Origin: Novosphingobium sp. NDB2Meth1
GTDB taxonomy: Bacteria > Pseudomonadota > Alphaproteobacteria > Sphingomonadales > Sphingomonadaceae
Direction of reading: 5' to 3'
Assembly: GCF_900117425.1 (NCBI RefSeq)
Contig: NZ_FPEH01000012.1
Coordinates: 186,001 to 250,000 of the forward strand
Length of the DNA stretch: 64,000 nucleotides
The position numbers were made by a program, and so were the translations under genes. Positions 8,262 to 17,606 of the stretch are shown here, piece by piece (within the stretch, counting starts at the first letter, position 1; the number at the start of each line of letters is the position of its first letter). The notes under the pieces were generated by a model. It ran no database searches and was not told where the DNA came from. It was given only the letters and a program-made list of their open reading frames with translations.

Positions 8262-8702
8262 TTATGCGAGGGCGGGGGAGGAAAGCTTGGCGACACGGGC
8301 CTGGTGGCGGCCACCGAGAAATTCGCCGGCGAGGAAGGCCTCAAGGCAGGCTTTGGCCATTTCGGGGCCGACGAGGCGGGCGCCCATGGCGATGGCATTG
8401 GCGTTGTTGTGCGAGCGGCAGAGTGTGGCCGAAAGCGGTTCGCTGACGAGGGCGCAGCGCAGCGCCGGGTGGCGGTTCACCGCGATCGAGATGCCGATGC
8501 CCGAGCCGCACAGCGCGACGCCGCGTTCGGCAGCGCCCGAGGCGACGGCTTCGGCGAGCTTGTAGCCATAATCGGGGTAGTCGACGCTTGCGGTGCTGTC
8601 CGGCCCGAGATCGAGCACTTCGTGGCCGAGCGCGGCGATGTGGGCGGCGAGTTCGGCCTTGAGATCGAATGCGGCGTGGTCCGAGGCGATGGCGATGCGC
8701 AT
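8262..8702 (-). CDS. rpiB: Ribose-5-phosphate isomerase B
   Basis: 146 aa. Interconverts ribose 5-phosphate and ribulose 5-phosphate. The N-terminus MRIAIASDHAAFDLK, the DYPDYGYKLAEAV segment and the catalytic loop ALCGSGIGISIAVNRHP (active Cys) are diagnostic of the RpiB/LacAB family; the ALCRSHNNANAIAMGA-like block (here TLCRSHNNANAIAMGA) follows. It heads the operon with glyA and nrdR; start at 8702. Confidence 0.96.
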   Translation of the reverse strand: MRIAIASDHAAFDLKAELAAHIAALGHEVLDLGPDSTASVDYPDYGYKLAEAVASGAAERGVALCGSGIGISIAVNRHPALRCALVSEPLSATLCRSHNNANAIAMGARLVGPEMAKACLEAFLAGEFLGGRHQARVAKLSSPALA

Positions 8703-8866
8703 GGGCGGCGGGTGGTCCTGAGCCGGGAGATTCGTTGGAAACAGCGCTTTAGGAGGGTTGGCCCGGCATTGCCAGTGCGCGCGATTGCCTTAAGTTCAAC
8801 ATTAGGAAAAATTATATGAATGAAGATGCCTCCGTCAGCCCTTGCGGGCTGCCACCTCCTCCTTTG

Positions 8867-8887
8867 CCCCTTCGACAAGCTCAGGGG
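8867..8887. repeat. Dispersed palindromic repeat (TTCGACAAGCTCA type)
   Basis: CCCTTCGACAAGCTCAGGG core inside the 266-bp rpiB/monooxygenase divergent gap. A second copy is at 21577-21595. It is a common intergenic repeat type in sphingomonads (recall). The rest of the 8703-8968 gap shows no gene; it must hold the promoters of both neighbours but I could not place them. Confidence 0.6.
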
Positions 8888-8968
8888 AAAATGGGGAGGA
8901 CCTGGGCCATTGCAACGCCGGGGCCGTGCCTGTAGCGGCGCTATCGAACATAACATTCGGGATGCGAG

Positions 8969-10249
8969 ATGGCCCAGAACGAAGTGCTGGTTGCAGGCGG
9001 CGGGATCGGCGGGCTGGTACTCGCGCTGACGCTGCACCAGATCGGCGTGCCCTGCGCGGTGCTGGAAAGCGTGCGCGAGCTGAAGCCGCTCGGCGTGGGA
9101 ATCAACCTGCAGCCCAATGCGGTGCGCGAACTGGAAGACCTTGGCATTGGCGAGGCGGAGCTCGACGCGGTGGGCATTCCGGCGCGCGAGTGGGCGCTGG
9201 TGGGGCTCAATGGCAAGGACATCTATGCCGAGCCGCGCGGGAAGCTCGCCGGGTATCGCTGGCACCAGTATGCGGTGCACCGGGGGCACTTCCATATGCT
9301 GCTCTATCGCACGGTGCTGGAGCGGCTTGGGCCGGATGCGGTTCGGCTGGGGTGCCGGGTAAGCGGGTATCGCAAGGACACGGACGGCGTGACGGCACTG
9401 GTCGAGCGGGCGGATGGCGGGCGCGAGGAGCTTTCGGCCAAGCTGCTGATCGGCGCGGACGGCATCCATTCGGCGATCCGCGCGCAGATGCACCCCGATC
9501 AGCCGCCGATCCACTGGGGCGGGACGATCATGTGGCGCGGCACCGCGCGCGGGGTGCCGATCCGCAGCGGTTCCTCGTTCGTGGGGCTGGGGACGAGCCG
9601 GCACCGGGTGGTGCTCTATCCGATCTCGCACCCCGATGCGGACGGCATGGCGGACATCAACTGGATTGCCGAACAGACCTTTGACGCAGACCACGACTGG
9701 TCGAAATCGGGCTGGTTCCGGCCGGTCGGGCTCTCCGAGTTTGCGCACGAGTTCGAGGGGTTCGTCTACGACTGGCTCGATCTGCCGGCGCTGCTGGCTG
9801 GATCGGACGCGGTCTACGAAAACCCGATGATCGACCGCGATCCGCTGCCGACATGGGTGGACGGATCCGTAGCGCTGCTCGGCGATGCGGCGCATCCGAT
9901 GTATCCGACGGGCTCCAACGGCGCTTCGCAGGCGATCATCGACGCGCGCGTGCTGGGGCGGATCATGACGGAGCGGGGCGTGAATGCGGAGGCGCTGGCG
10001 GCGTTCGATGCCGAGCTGTGCGGCCCCATCGGTGCAGTGGCGATGCGCAACCGGGGGGCGGGACCGTTCGGCCTGCTCAACATGGTCGACGAGCGCTGCG
10101 GCGGGCAGTTCGATGATATCGACGCGGTGATCCCGGCGGAAGAACGCGCGGCCTTCATGCTGGCCTATCAGAAGGCGGCGGGCTTTGCGAAGGAGCAGCT
10201 CAATGCCGCGCCGCCGACGATTCCGGCGGGAGCGAGGGTTTTGGCATGA
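8969..10249 (+). CDS. FAD-dependent monooxygenase, PhzS-like
   Basis: 426 aa class A flavoprotein hydroxylase. The N-terminal Rossmann motif is VLVAGGGIGGLVLALTLHQ, the DG motif is LLIGADGIHSAIRAQM, and the second FAD-phosphate motif is LLGDAAHPMYPTGSNGASQA. The sequence style (IPAREWALVGLNGKDIYAEP) resembles the phenazine hydroxylase PhzS group. It presumably hydroxylates an aromatic compound with NAD(P)H and O2; the substrate is unknown. It overlaps the DUF3237 gene by 4 nt (ATGA), implying coupled translation and a shared pathway. Confidence 0.85.
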   Translation: MAQNEVLVAGGGIGGLVLALTLHQIGVPCAVLESVRELKPLGVGINLQPNAVRELEDLGIGEAELDAVGIPAREWALVGLNGKDIYAEPRGKLAGYRWHQYAVHRGHFHMLLYRTVLERLGPDAVRLGCRVSGYRKDTDGVTALVERADGGREELSAKLLIGADGIHSAIRAQMHPDQPPIHWGGTIMWRGTARGVPIRSGSSFVGLGTSRHRVVLYPISHPDADGMADINWIAEQTFDADHDWSKSGWFRPVGLSEFAHEFEGFVYDWLDLPALLAGSDAVYENPMIDRDPLPTWVDGSVALLGDAAHPMYPTGSNGASQAIIDARVLGRIMTERGVNAEALAAFDAELCGPIGAVAMRNRGAGPFGLLNMVDERCGGQFDDIDAVIPAEERAAFMLAYQKAAGFAKEQLNAAPPTIPAGARVLA

Positions 10250-10701
10250 CGATAGCTTTGGAACACGTCTGCGATCTGGTGGTCGAACTTTCGCCTCCGC
10301 ATGAAATGGGCGCGGCGCTTTCGGGCACGCGGCGGATCATTCCGATCGTCGGCGGCACGGCGCGGGGGCCGCGGATCAACGGGCGCATCCTGAACGTGGG
10401 CGCGGACTGGCAGACCGTGCAGGCGGGCGGCGTGGCGCAATTGGATGCGCGCTATGGAATCGAGACCGACGACGGCGCGGTGATCGAGGTGGTGAGCCAG
10501 GGCATCCGGCATGCCTCCGCCGAAGTTGCCGCGCGGATCGTGGCGGGGGAGGTGGTGCCCCCTTCTGAATACTACATGCGCACTGCGATCCGGCTGGACA
10601 GCGGGCATCCGGACTACGCGTGGGTGGCGCGTTCTATCTATGTCGCGGATGGCGGCAAGGTGGGGAATACAGTGCGGCTCGCGGTTCATCGGGTGGGGTG
10701 A
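10246..10701 (+). CDS. DUF3237 (UPF0311) family protein
   Basis: 151 aa, the usual length of the family. The segments GGTARGPRINGRILNVGADWQ (partly shown), DARYGIETDDGA and a C-terminal DYAWVARSIYVADGG strand are typical of this single beta-barrel-like domain. No catalytic function is established. Many copies sit beside oxidoreductases of aromatic degradation, as here behind a PhzS-like hydroxylase with overlapping start and stop, so an accessory role in that pathway is likely (inference). Confidence 0.8.
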   Translation: MTIALEHVCDLVVELSPPHEMGAALSGTRRIIPIVGGTARGPRINGRILNVGADWQTVQAGGVAQLDARYGIETDDGAVIEVVSQGIRHASAEVAARIVAGEVVPPSEYYMRTAIRLDSGHPDYAWVARSIYVADGGKVGNTVRLAVHRVG

Positions 10702-10709
10702 TCGACGAA

Positions 10710-10731
10710 AAATAGGGGACAGTCCCTATTT
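10710..10731. repeat. RAYT-type palindrome, copy 2 (overlaps the RAYT stop codon)
   Basis: AAATAGGGGAC with AGTCCCTATTT, a variant of the palindrome at 4984. The TAG stop of the transposase (minus strand, 10728-10726) lies inside it, and it lies just downstream of the DUF3237 gene. Confidence 0.85.
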
Positions 10732-11370
10732 CATGCGGCGCGGGCGGCCTCGCGGTTTTTGCTCCGGCGCAGGACTACCCGCTATCTCGACTCCGCCAAG
10801 CGGACGGCCTGATCGCATCGCAGCTTCGAGTTCGTCATCACGCTCGCTGGCCTCGACGCCATCGGCCAGATAGGCGCGCCAGTTGGTGACCGGGAATTCG
10901 TGCTCCAGATCGGTCAATCCATCGGGCGCGCCGCTGATGTGGGCTCTGGCGCTGGACCATGGCCATTGCTCCGCATCACCGACGAGCCCGGCCTTGACCG
11001 GATTGTTCTCGATGTAGCGGACGGCAATGGCGAGGTGTGCGGCATCCATTGGGTAGCTCGCATAGCGTCCCTGAAAGAGGTGGCCAGAAACGCCCTCGCG
11101 CAAGTTTATGCGCTGGGCATAGCTGGTGTGCGTGCGGGACAGCACCGCGCGCAGGTCATCGGCGGAGGGTGGGACGAGCACGAGGTGAACGTGGTTGCTC
11201 ATGAGGCACCATGCGAGGCAGCGCACCGAATGGTCGGTGCAGTTCTTCGCCAATAGCGTCAGATAGCGCCGCCTGTCGTTGTCGGAGAAGAAGACATGTT
11301 GTTGTCGATTGCCGCGTTGAATGACGTGGTGGGGACAATCGGGGACGACGAGTCTCGCGGCACGCGGCAT
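10726..11370 (-). CDS. REP-associated tyrosine transposase (RAYT, Y1_Tnp/IS200-like domain)
   Basis: 214 aa. RAYTs are single-copy, domesticated-type relatives of IS200/IS605 TnpA that process REP hairpins as single-stranded DNA. Evidence: N-terminal PRAARLVVPDCPHHVIQRGN, the HUH metal motif in LMSNHVHLVLVP, the region SGHLFQGRYASYPMD and the tyrosine-containing helix AVRYIENNPVKAGLV. It is flanked by palindromes at 10710 and 11384 with two more at 11432 and 11519, the expected arrangement for a RAYT with its own REP family. The basic C-terminus (EQKPRGRPRRMK) is a plausible nucleic-acid contact. Confidence 0.92.
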   Translation of the reverse strand: MPRAARLVVPDCPHHVIQRGNRQQHVFFSDNDRRRYLTLLAKNCTDHSVRCLAWCLMSNHVHLVLVPPSADDLRAVLSRTHTSYAQRINLREGVSGHLFQGRYASYPMDAAHLAIAVRYIENNPVKAGLVGDAEQWPWSSARAHISGAPDGLTDLEHEFPVTNWRAYLADGVEASERDDELEAAMRSGRPLGGVEIAGSPAPEQKPRGRPRRMK

Positions 11371-11383
11371 GGCGCAACCTCAA

Positions 11384-11404
11384 AAATGGGGACAGTCCCC
11401 ATTT
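11384..11404. repeat. RAYT-type palindrome, copy 3
   Basis: Perfect 21-nt palindrome, AAATGGGGAC, central A, GTCCCCATTT, 13 bp upstream of the transposase start. Together with copy 4 it forms a closely spaced pair (27-bp gap), a BIME-like arrangement. Confidence 0.9.
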
Positions 11405-11431
11405 ATTCTGGTCCATCGGCACACGCAACAT

Positions 11432-11452
11432 AAATGGGGACTGTCCCCATTT
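11432..11452. repeat. RAYT-type palindrome, copy 4
   Basis: AAATGGGGAC, central T, GTCCCCATTT; relative to copy 3 the central base is inverted, so the two form a head-to-head pair. Confidence 0.9.
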
Positions 11453-11485
11453 TTGACGCCGTGAGCGGCGCAACCGGGGCAAACG

Positions 11486-11511
11486 AAAAGGGCCCCGCCG
11501 CAGCGGAGCCC
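11486..11511 (-). terminator. Intrinsic terminator of rpoD
   Basis: On the minus strand GGGCTCCGC, loop TGCG, GCGGGGCCC and then TTTT. It lies 27-52 nt past the rpoD stop codon, between palindrome copies 4 and 5. Confidence 0.8.
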
Positions 11512-11518
11512 TCTCGAT

Positions 11519-11537
11519 AAATGGGGACTGTCCCTAT

Positions 11538-11539
<2 letters not shown>
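11519..11539. repeat. RAYT-type palindrome, copy 5 (overlaps the rpoD stop codon)
   Basis: AAATGGGGAC, central T, GTCCCTATTT. The rpoD stop TAA (minus strand, 11540-11538) overlaps its right edge, so the repeat has settled exactly at the end of an essential gene, ahead of its terminator. Confidence 0.88.
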
Positions 11540-13544
<2,005 letters not shown>

Positions 13545-13590
13545 CTATTCCCGGTACCATCTGTGCTGCGCGCGCGATGTGAATCCCCCT

Positions 13591-15456
13591 TCACATCCCG
13601 GCGCGGGTGCGGCCCATTTGCCCCAACCGGGCCAGCAGCGCCAGCCTTCGTTGCAGCAAACGTTGCTGTTCGGCGAAGGTTTCGTCGGAAAACTCCGCCT
13701 CGTGCCGGCGCGTGGCCTCTGCCAGCGCCGCTTCGACGGCCGGAAGTCCGACCAGCAGATCCACCGCTTCGGCGAGTTCGTCCGCCGCACCGGGTGCCTT
13801 GCCGTCCAGAAAACCGAATCGCATTCCGGCGTAATCGTCCGCCGAAGGAGCCCGAAGACCCCGTTTCGCCAATATGGGAAGAACGTGCGTGCTTTCAAGC
13901 GGCTGGGCCGCGCTGTGGACGAGATCGATGAGGGCATCGAGCAGCGCGGCGAGGGCGGGATCGGGCACCTCGATGCGGGCAAGCGACTCGGCGTGGCGGG
14001 CAATCTCGCCGGGCTGCGCGATCAGGCCGGTGAGCACGGCGGCAAGGAGCGGGCGGCGCTCGCCGACGGCCTGCATGCGCGCGGTGACGGCGGCGGGGAG
14101 GGGCGGTGGGCCGGGCTGCCATTTGCCGCCGGGGCCGGGGCGGCGCCCTGAGGACTGGAAACTCGGCTGGAAGGGAGGCCGCTCGCGCTGCGGGTAGGCG
14201 AGCTCGCCGAAACGGTCGAGCAGGTCGCGGCGGTAGAGGCCCTTGATATCATTGTCGCCGATGCTCTCGACATGCGCCATGAGGCGCGCCTTGAGGCCGG
14301 CCTTGTCCTCCGGTGTCGTCACCGGGCCGGCAGCGCGTTCGATATCCCATAGGACTTCGACCATCGGGCGGGCGGCGGCGAGGACATCCTCCATCGCAGC
14401 CACACCGCGCTGCTTGATGAGGTCATCGGGATCGAGCTTGTCCGGCAGGACGGCGATCTTGAGCGAATGGCCGGGGCGCAGCAGCGGCAGCGCGCGGACG
14501 ATGGCGCGGGCGGCGGCGCGCTGGCCGGCGGCGTCGCCGTCGAAGCAGAGCACGGGGCATTCGGTGAGGCGCCAGAGCCGCTCGATCTGGTCTTCGGTGA
14601 GCGCCGTGCCCAAAGGGGCAACCGCCTCGCCAATACCCGCCGCCGCCAGCGCGACGACGTCCATATAGCCTTCAACCACCACGACGCGGCCCGACTGGCG
14701 CGAGGCAGGGGAGGCGCGGTGCAGGTTGTAGACCGTGCGGCCCTTGTCGAAGAGCGGCGTATCAGGGGAATTCAGGTATTTGGGCGCGTCCGTCTTCGTT
14801 TTGTCGAGGATGCGCCCGCCGAACGCGATCACGCGGCCGCGCGGATCGCAGATCGGGAGCATCAGGCGGCCACGGAATCGGTCATAGGGATCGCGGCCTT
14901 CGACGACGATCCTGAGGCCTGCCTCGATCAGCATGCCTTCGGGGAACTGGGAGAGCGCCTCCTTCAGCGCCGTGCGGCTGTCAGGTGCGTAGCCGAAGCC
15001 GAATTCCTTGACGATGTTTGCCGGAAACCCGCGCGAGGCGAGATAGGCGCGGGCCTGTGCGCCCTGATCCGCGGCAAGGCTCTTCACGAAAAACGCCTGC
15101 GCCGCTGCCATCACATCGTGGAGCGACTTCTGTTCTTCCGCCCGCTTTGCCGCGCGGGGATCGGGCGCGGGGACTTCCATCCCTGCGCTGGCGGCAAGTT
15201 CCTTCACCGCATCGAGGAACGGCAGGCCCTGATGGTCGGTCATCCAGCGGATCGCGTCGCCATGCGCGCCGCAGCCGAAGCAGTGGTAGAAGCCCTTCTC
15301 GTCGTTGATCGTGAAGCTGGGTGTCTTCTCGTTGTGGAACGGGCAACACGCCTTGAACTCGCGCCCCGCCTTCTGCACCCGCACGCTGCGCCCGATCAGC
15401 GCGGAGAGCGAGGTCCGTGCGCGCAGTTCATCGAGCCATTGGGGGGTGAGGCTCAC
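13591..15456 (-). CDS. dnaG: DNA primase
   Basis: 621 aa, starting at GTG 15456 (MSLTPQWLDELRARTSL). Makes RNA primers at the replication fork with DnaB. The zinc-binding domain has CCPFHNEKTPSFT and CFGCGAHGDAIRW; the RNA-polymerase core has YDRFRGRLMLPICDPRGRVI and the TOPRIM motifs VVVEGYMDVVAL and CFDGDAAGQRAA. The DnaB-binding C-terminal helical domain follows. Its ribosome site (GGAGGGGAG) is contributed by the inverted repeat that fills the upstream gap. Confidence 0.97.
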   Translation of the reverse strand: MSLTPQWLDELRARTSLSALIGRSVRVQKAGREFKACCPFHNEKTPSFTINDEKGFYHCFGCGAHGDAIRWMTDHQGLPFLDAVKELAASAGMEVPAPDPRAAKRAEEQKSLHDVMAAAQAFFVKSLAADQGAQARAYLASRGFPANIVKEFGFGYAPDSRTALKEALSQFPEGMLIEAGLRIVVEGRDPYDRFRGRLMLPICDPRGRVIAFGGRILDKTKTDAPKYLNSPDTPLFDKGRTVYNLHRASPASRQSGRVVVVEGYMDVVALAAAGIGEAVAPLGTALTEDQIERLWRLTECPVLCFDGDAAGQRAAARAIVRALPLLRPGHSLKIAVLPDKLDPDDLIKQRGVAAMEDVLAAARPMVEVLWDIERAAGPVTTPEDKAGLKARLMAHVESIGDNDIKGLYRRDLLDRFGELAYPQRERPPFQPSFQSSGRRPGPGGKWQPGPPPLPAAVTARMQAVGERRPLLAAVLTGLIAQPGEIARHAESLARIEVPDPALAALLDALIDLVHSAAQPLESTHVLPILAKRGLRAPSADDYAGMRFGFLDGKAPGAADELAEAVDLLVGLPAVEAALAEATRRHEAEFSDETFAEQQRLLQRRLALLARLGQMGRTRAGM

Positions 15457-15461
15457 CGGCT

Positions 15462-15585
15462 CCCCTCCCGCTTGCGGGAGGGGCTGGGGGTGGGCCGAGC
15501 GAGGGGCAACCTGACAGGCCCACCCCCGACCCCTCCCGCAGGCGGGAGGGGGGAAGATGGGGAAAGTCCTCCCGCAAGCGGGAGG
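15462..15585. repeat. Large inverted repeat plus extra unit between yqeY and dnaG
   Basis: CCCTCCCGCTTGCGGGAGGG followed by GCTGGGGGTGGG (15462-15494) is inverted at 15519-15552 as CCCACCCCCGACCCCTCCCG and on; a third CCTCCCGCAAGCGGGAGG is at 15568-15585. Each unit is itself a hairpin and the two large arms could pair into a cruciform. It fills the whole 136-bp gap, leaving little room for a separate promoter. Confidence 0.85.
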
Positions 15586-15592
15586 GTAGACG

Positions 15593-16045
15593 TCACGCCA
15601 GCGCCGCCTTCACGAGCCCGGACGCCTTGCCCATGTCGAGCTGGCTGCCATGGCGGGCCTTGAGCGTGGCGACGACGCGCCCCATGTCCTTCATGCCGGT
15701 CGCGCCGAGCTCGGCCTTGATCGCCTCGATCGCAGCCCTGGTGTCGTCCTCGCCCATCTGCTGAGGCAAGAATTCCTCGATCACGGCGAGTTCGGCCTGT
15801 TCGATATCGGCGAGTTCCTGACGGCCGCCTTCCACGTAGAGCGCAATCGATTCGCGGCGCTGCTTGGCCATCTTCTGAAGGACGTCGACCACGATGACGT
15901 CATCGTCGGGCACGCTCGCGGCGGTGCGCAGCTCGATGTCCTTGTCCTTGAGCTTGGCGAGAATGAGGCGCAACGCGGCGAGGCGGGCCTTGTCGCCCGA
16001 TTTCATGGCGCTGATCTGGGCGGCTTTGATCGTATCGCGGATCAT
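15593..16045 (-). CDS. yqeY: GatB/YqeY domain protein
   Basis: 150 aa, the usual stand-alone YqeY length. Starts MIRDTIKAAQISAMKSGDKA and contains the RLAALRLILAKLKDKDIE segment and the C-terminal tail-like helical domain (LGATGMKDMGRVVATLKARH) shared with the tRNA-binding part of GatB. Its role is thought to be tRNA-related but is not firmly established. It lies upstream of dnaG on the same strand and is divergent from carA (160-bp gap). Confidence 0.92.
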   Translation of the reverse strand: MIRDTIKAAQISAMKSGDKARLAALRLILAKLKDKDIELRTAASVPDDDVIVVDVLQKMAKQRRESIALYVEGGRQELADIEQAELAVIEEFLPQQMGEDDTRAAIEAIKAELGATGMKDMGRVVATLKARHGSQLDMGKASGLVKAALA

Positions 16046-16205
16046 GGGATTCGTATTCCTGTGGATGTGGGCCCCGCGCTGGGGCGAAAGGCTGTGACTT
16101 AGGCGAAAGTTTCTGCCTTCGCTAGGTTGACGGGAAGGGGCGAGGGGCCTAGCGACCGAGCCTTAGCGACATCGCCAGACCCCTGCCAACGGAGCGCCCC
16201 ACATC

Positions 16206-17378
16206 ATGGCCGACCCCGCCACCACTCATGCGCCCAAGCCGGCCGGCGCGACCGGCGTTCTTGTGCTTGCAGACGGCAGTGTGGCGTGGGGACGCGGGTT
16301 CGGCGCCGAGGGAAAGGCGGTGGGCGAGGTATGCTTCAATACCGCGATGACGGGCTATCAGGAAGTGATGACCGACCCGTCCTACGCCGGGCAGGTGGTG
16401 ACCTTCACCTTCCCGCATATCGGCAATGTCGGCACAAACCCTGAGGATATGGAAAGCCATGACGTGCCCGGCGCCGTGGGCTGCGTGGTGCGCGAGGATG
16501 TGACGGCGCCGGCAAATTTCCGCGCGGTGGAGCCGCTGCAGGCGTGGCTGGCGGAGCGGGGCAAGATCGGCCTCTCCGGCATCGACACCCGCGCGCTGAC
16601 GCGGCGCATACGGCTGCTCGGCGCGCCCAATGCGGTGATCGCGCATGATCCCGATGGCCAGTTCGACATCCCGGCGCTGATTGCCGAGGCCAAGGCGTGG
16701 CCGGGGCTGGAAGGCATGGACCTCGCCCGAGTGGTGAGCCGCGAAGCGCAGTCCGACTGGGAAGGCGGGATCTGGCGCTTGGGGCAGGGCTATGCCCGCT
16801 CGCCACGCGATGAGCGGCCGCATGTCGTTGCGGTCGATTACGGCGCCAAGGACAATATCTTCCGCAATCTGGTGCGTGCGGGCGCGCGGGTGACGGTGGT
16901 TCCGGCAGAGACTTCGCTGGAGACGGTGCTGTCGCTGGAGCCGGCGGGCGTGTTTCTTTCCAATGGGCCGGGCGATCCGGCGGCGACGGGTGTCTATGCC
17001 GTGCCGCTGATCCAGGGCCTGCTGGAGCGCGACATTCCGGTGTTCGGGATTTGTCTCGGCCACCAGATGCTCGGCCTCGCGGCGGGAGCGAAGACAGTGA
17101 AGATGCACCAGGGCCACCGCGGCGCGAACCACCCGGTGAAGCGCCATGCCGATGGCGTGGTCGAGATCACCTCGATGAACCACGGCTTCGCGGTGGACAA
17201 CGCCGCGCTGCCCGAGGGCGTGGTGGAGACGCATGTCTCGCTGTTCGATGGTTCGAACTGCGGGATCGAGATCGCGGGCAAGAAGGCGTTTGGGGTCCAG
17301 TATCACCCTGAGGCGAGCCCAGGACCGCAGGACAGCTTCTACCTGTTCGAGAAGTTTGTGGGGATGCTGGGAGCTTGA
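16206..17378 (+). CDS. carA: Carbamoyl-phosphate synthase small (glutaminase) subunit
   Basis: 390 aa. Hydrolyses glutamine and channels ammonia to CarB for pyrimidine and arginine synthesis. The N-terminal CarA domain has CFNTAMTGYQEVMTDPSYAG; the class I amidotransferase domain has VFLSNGPGDPAA, the nucleophile motif VFGICLGHQMLGLA (Cys) and the His/Glu pair in GVQYHPEASPGP. It begins the carA-small gene-carB operon. Confidence 0.98.
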   Translation: MADPATTHAPKPAGATGVLVLADGSVAWGRGFGAEGKAVGEVCFNTAMTGYQEVMTDPSYAGQVVTFTFPHIGNVGTNPEDMESHDVPGAVGCVVREDVTAPANFRAVEPLQAWLAERGKIGLSGIDTRALTRRIRLLGAPNAVIAHDPDGQFDIPALIAEAKAWPGLEGMDLARVVSREAQSDWEGGIWRLGQGYARSPRDERPHVVAVDYGAKDNIFRNLVRAGARVTVVPAETSLETVLSLEPAGVFLSNGPGDPAATGVYAVPLIQGLLERDIPVFGICLGHQMLGLAAGAKTVKMHQGHRGANHPVKRHADGVVEITSMNHGFAVDNAALPEGVVETHVSLFDGSNCGIEIAGKKAFGVQYHPEASPGPQDSFYLFEKFVGMLGA

Positions 17379-17381
17379 AAA

Positions 17382-17606
17382 ATGGCGATTATCCGCAAAT
17401 TCGAAGAGCTCGATCTCAAAGCCAACGCCCGACACACTGAGACCATCGGCGGATATTCTATCCAAGGGCAGGATGGCGAAAAGTTCATTCAAATCAACAC
17501 AGTTGGCTCAACCGATCGCATGATCCCTGGTAAGGTGTCTCAGACACTTCGCCTTACCAAGGAAGCAATTGAGCAACTGGCTGAACTCGCAAAGAAGCAC
17601 CTCTAA
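17382..17606 (+). CDS. Small conserved-looking protein of unknown function between carA and carB
   Basis: 74 aa, starting [20 protein letters not shown]; the C-terminal half ([20 protein letters not shown]) looks like a short amphipathic helix after a beta-rich part. Its stop codon TAATG shares one base with the carB start, and it begins 3 nt after carA, so it is translated within the car operon. By hand count its G+C is about 49 percent (111 of 225), clearly below its neighbours. Related small proteins in alphaproteobacteria are sometimes mislabelled; I know of no demonstrated function. It could be a late arrival in the operon or a small regulator. Confidence 0.75.
   Translation: MAIIRKFEELDLKANARHTETIGGYSIQGQDGEKFIQINTVGSTDRMIPGKVSQTLRLTKEAIEQLAELAKKHL

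Noticed and set aside
6156-8819. Long open frame (887 codons) on the plus strand opposite nrdR-glyA-rpiB
   Set aside because: It runs antisense to three convincing genes; such open antisense frames arise from G+C-rich codon use. The translation has no domain.
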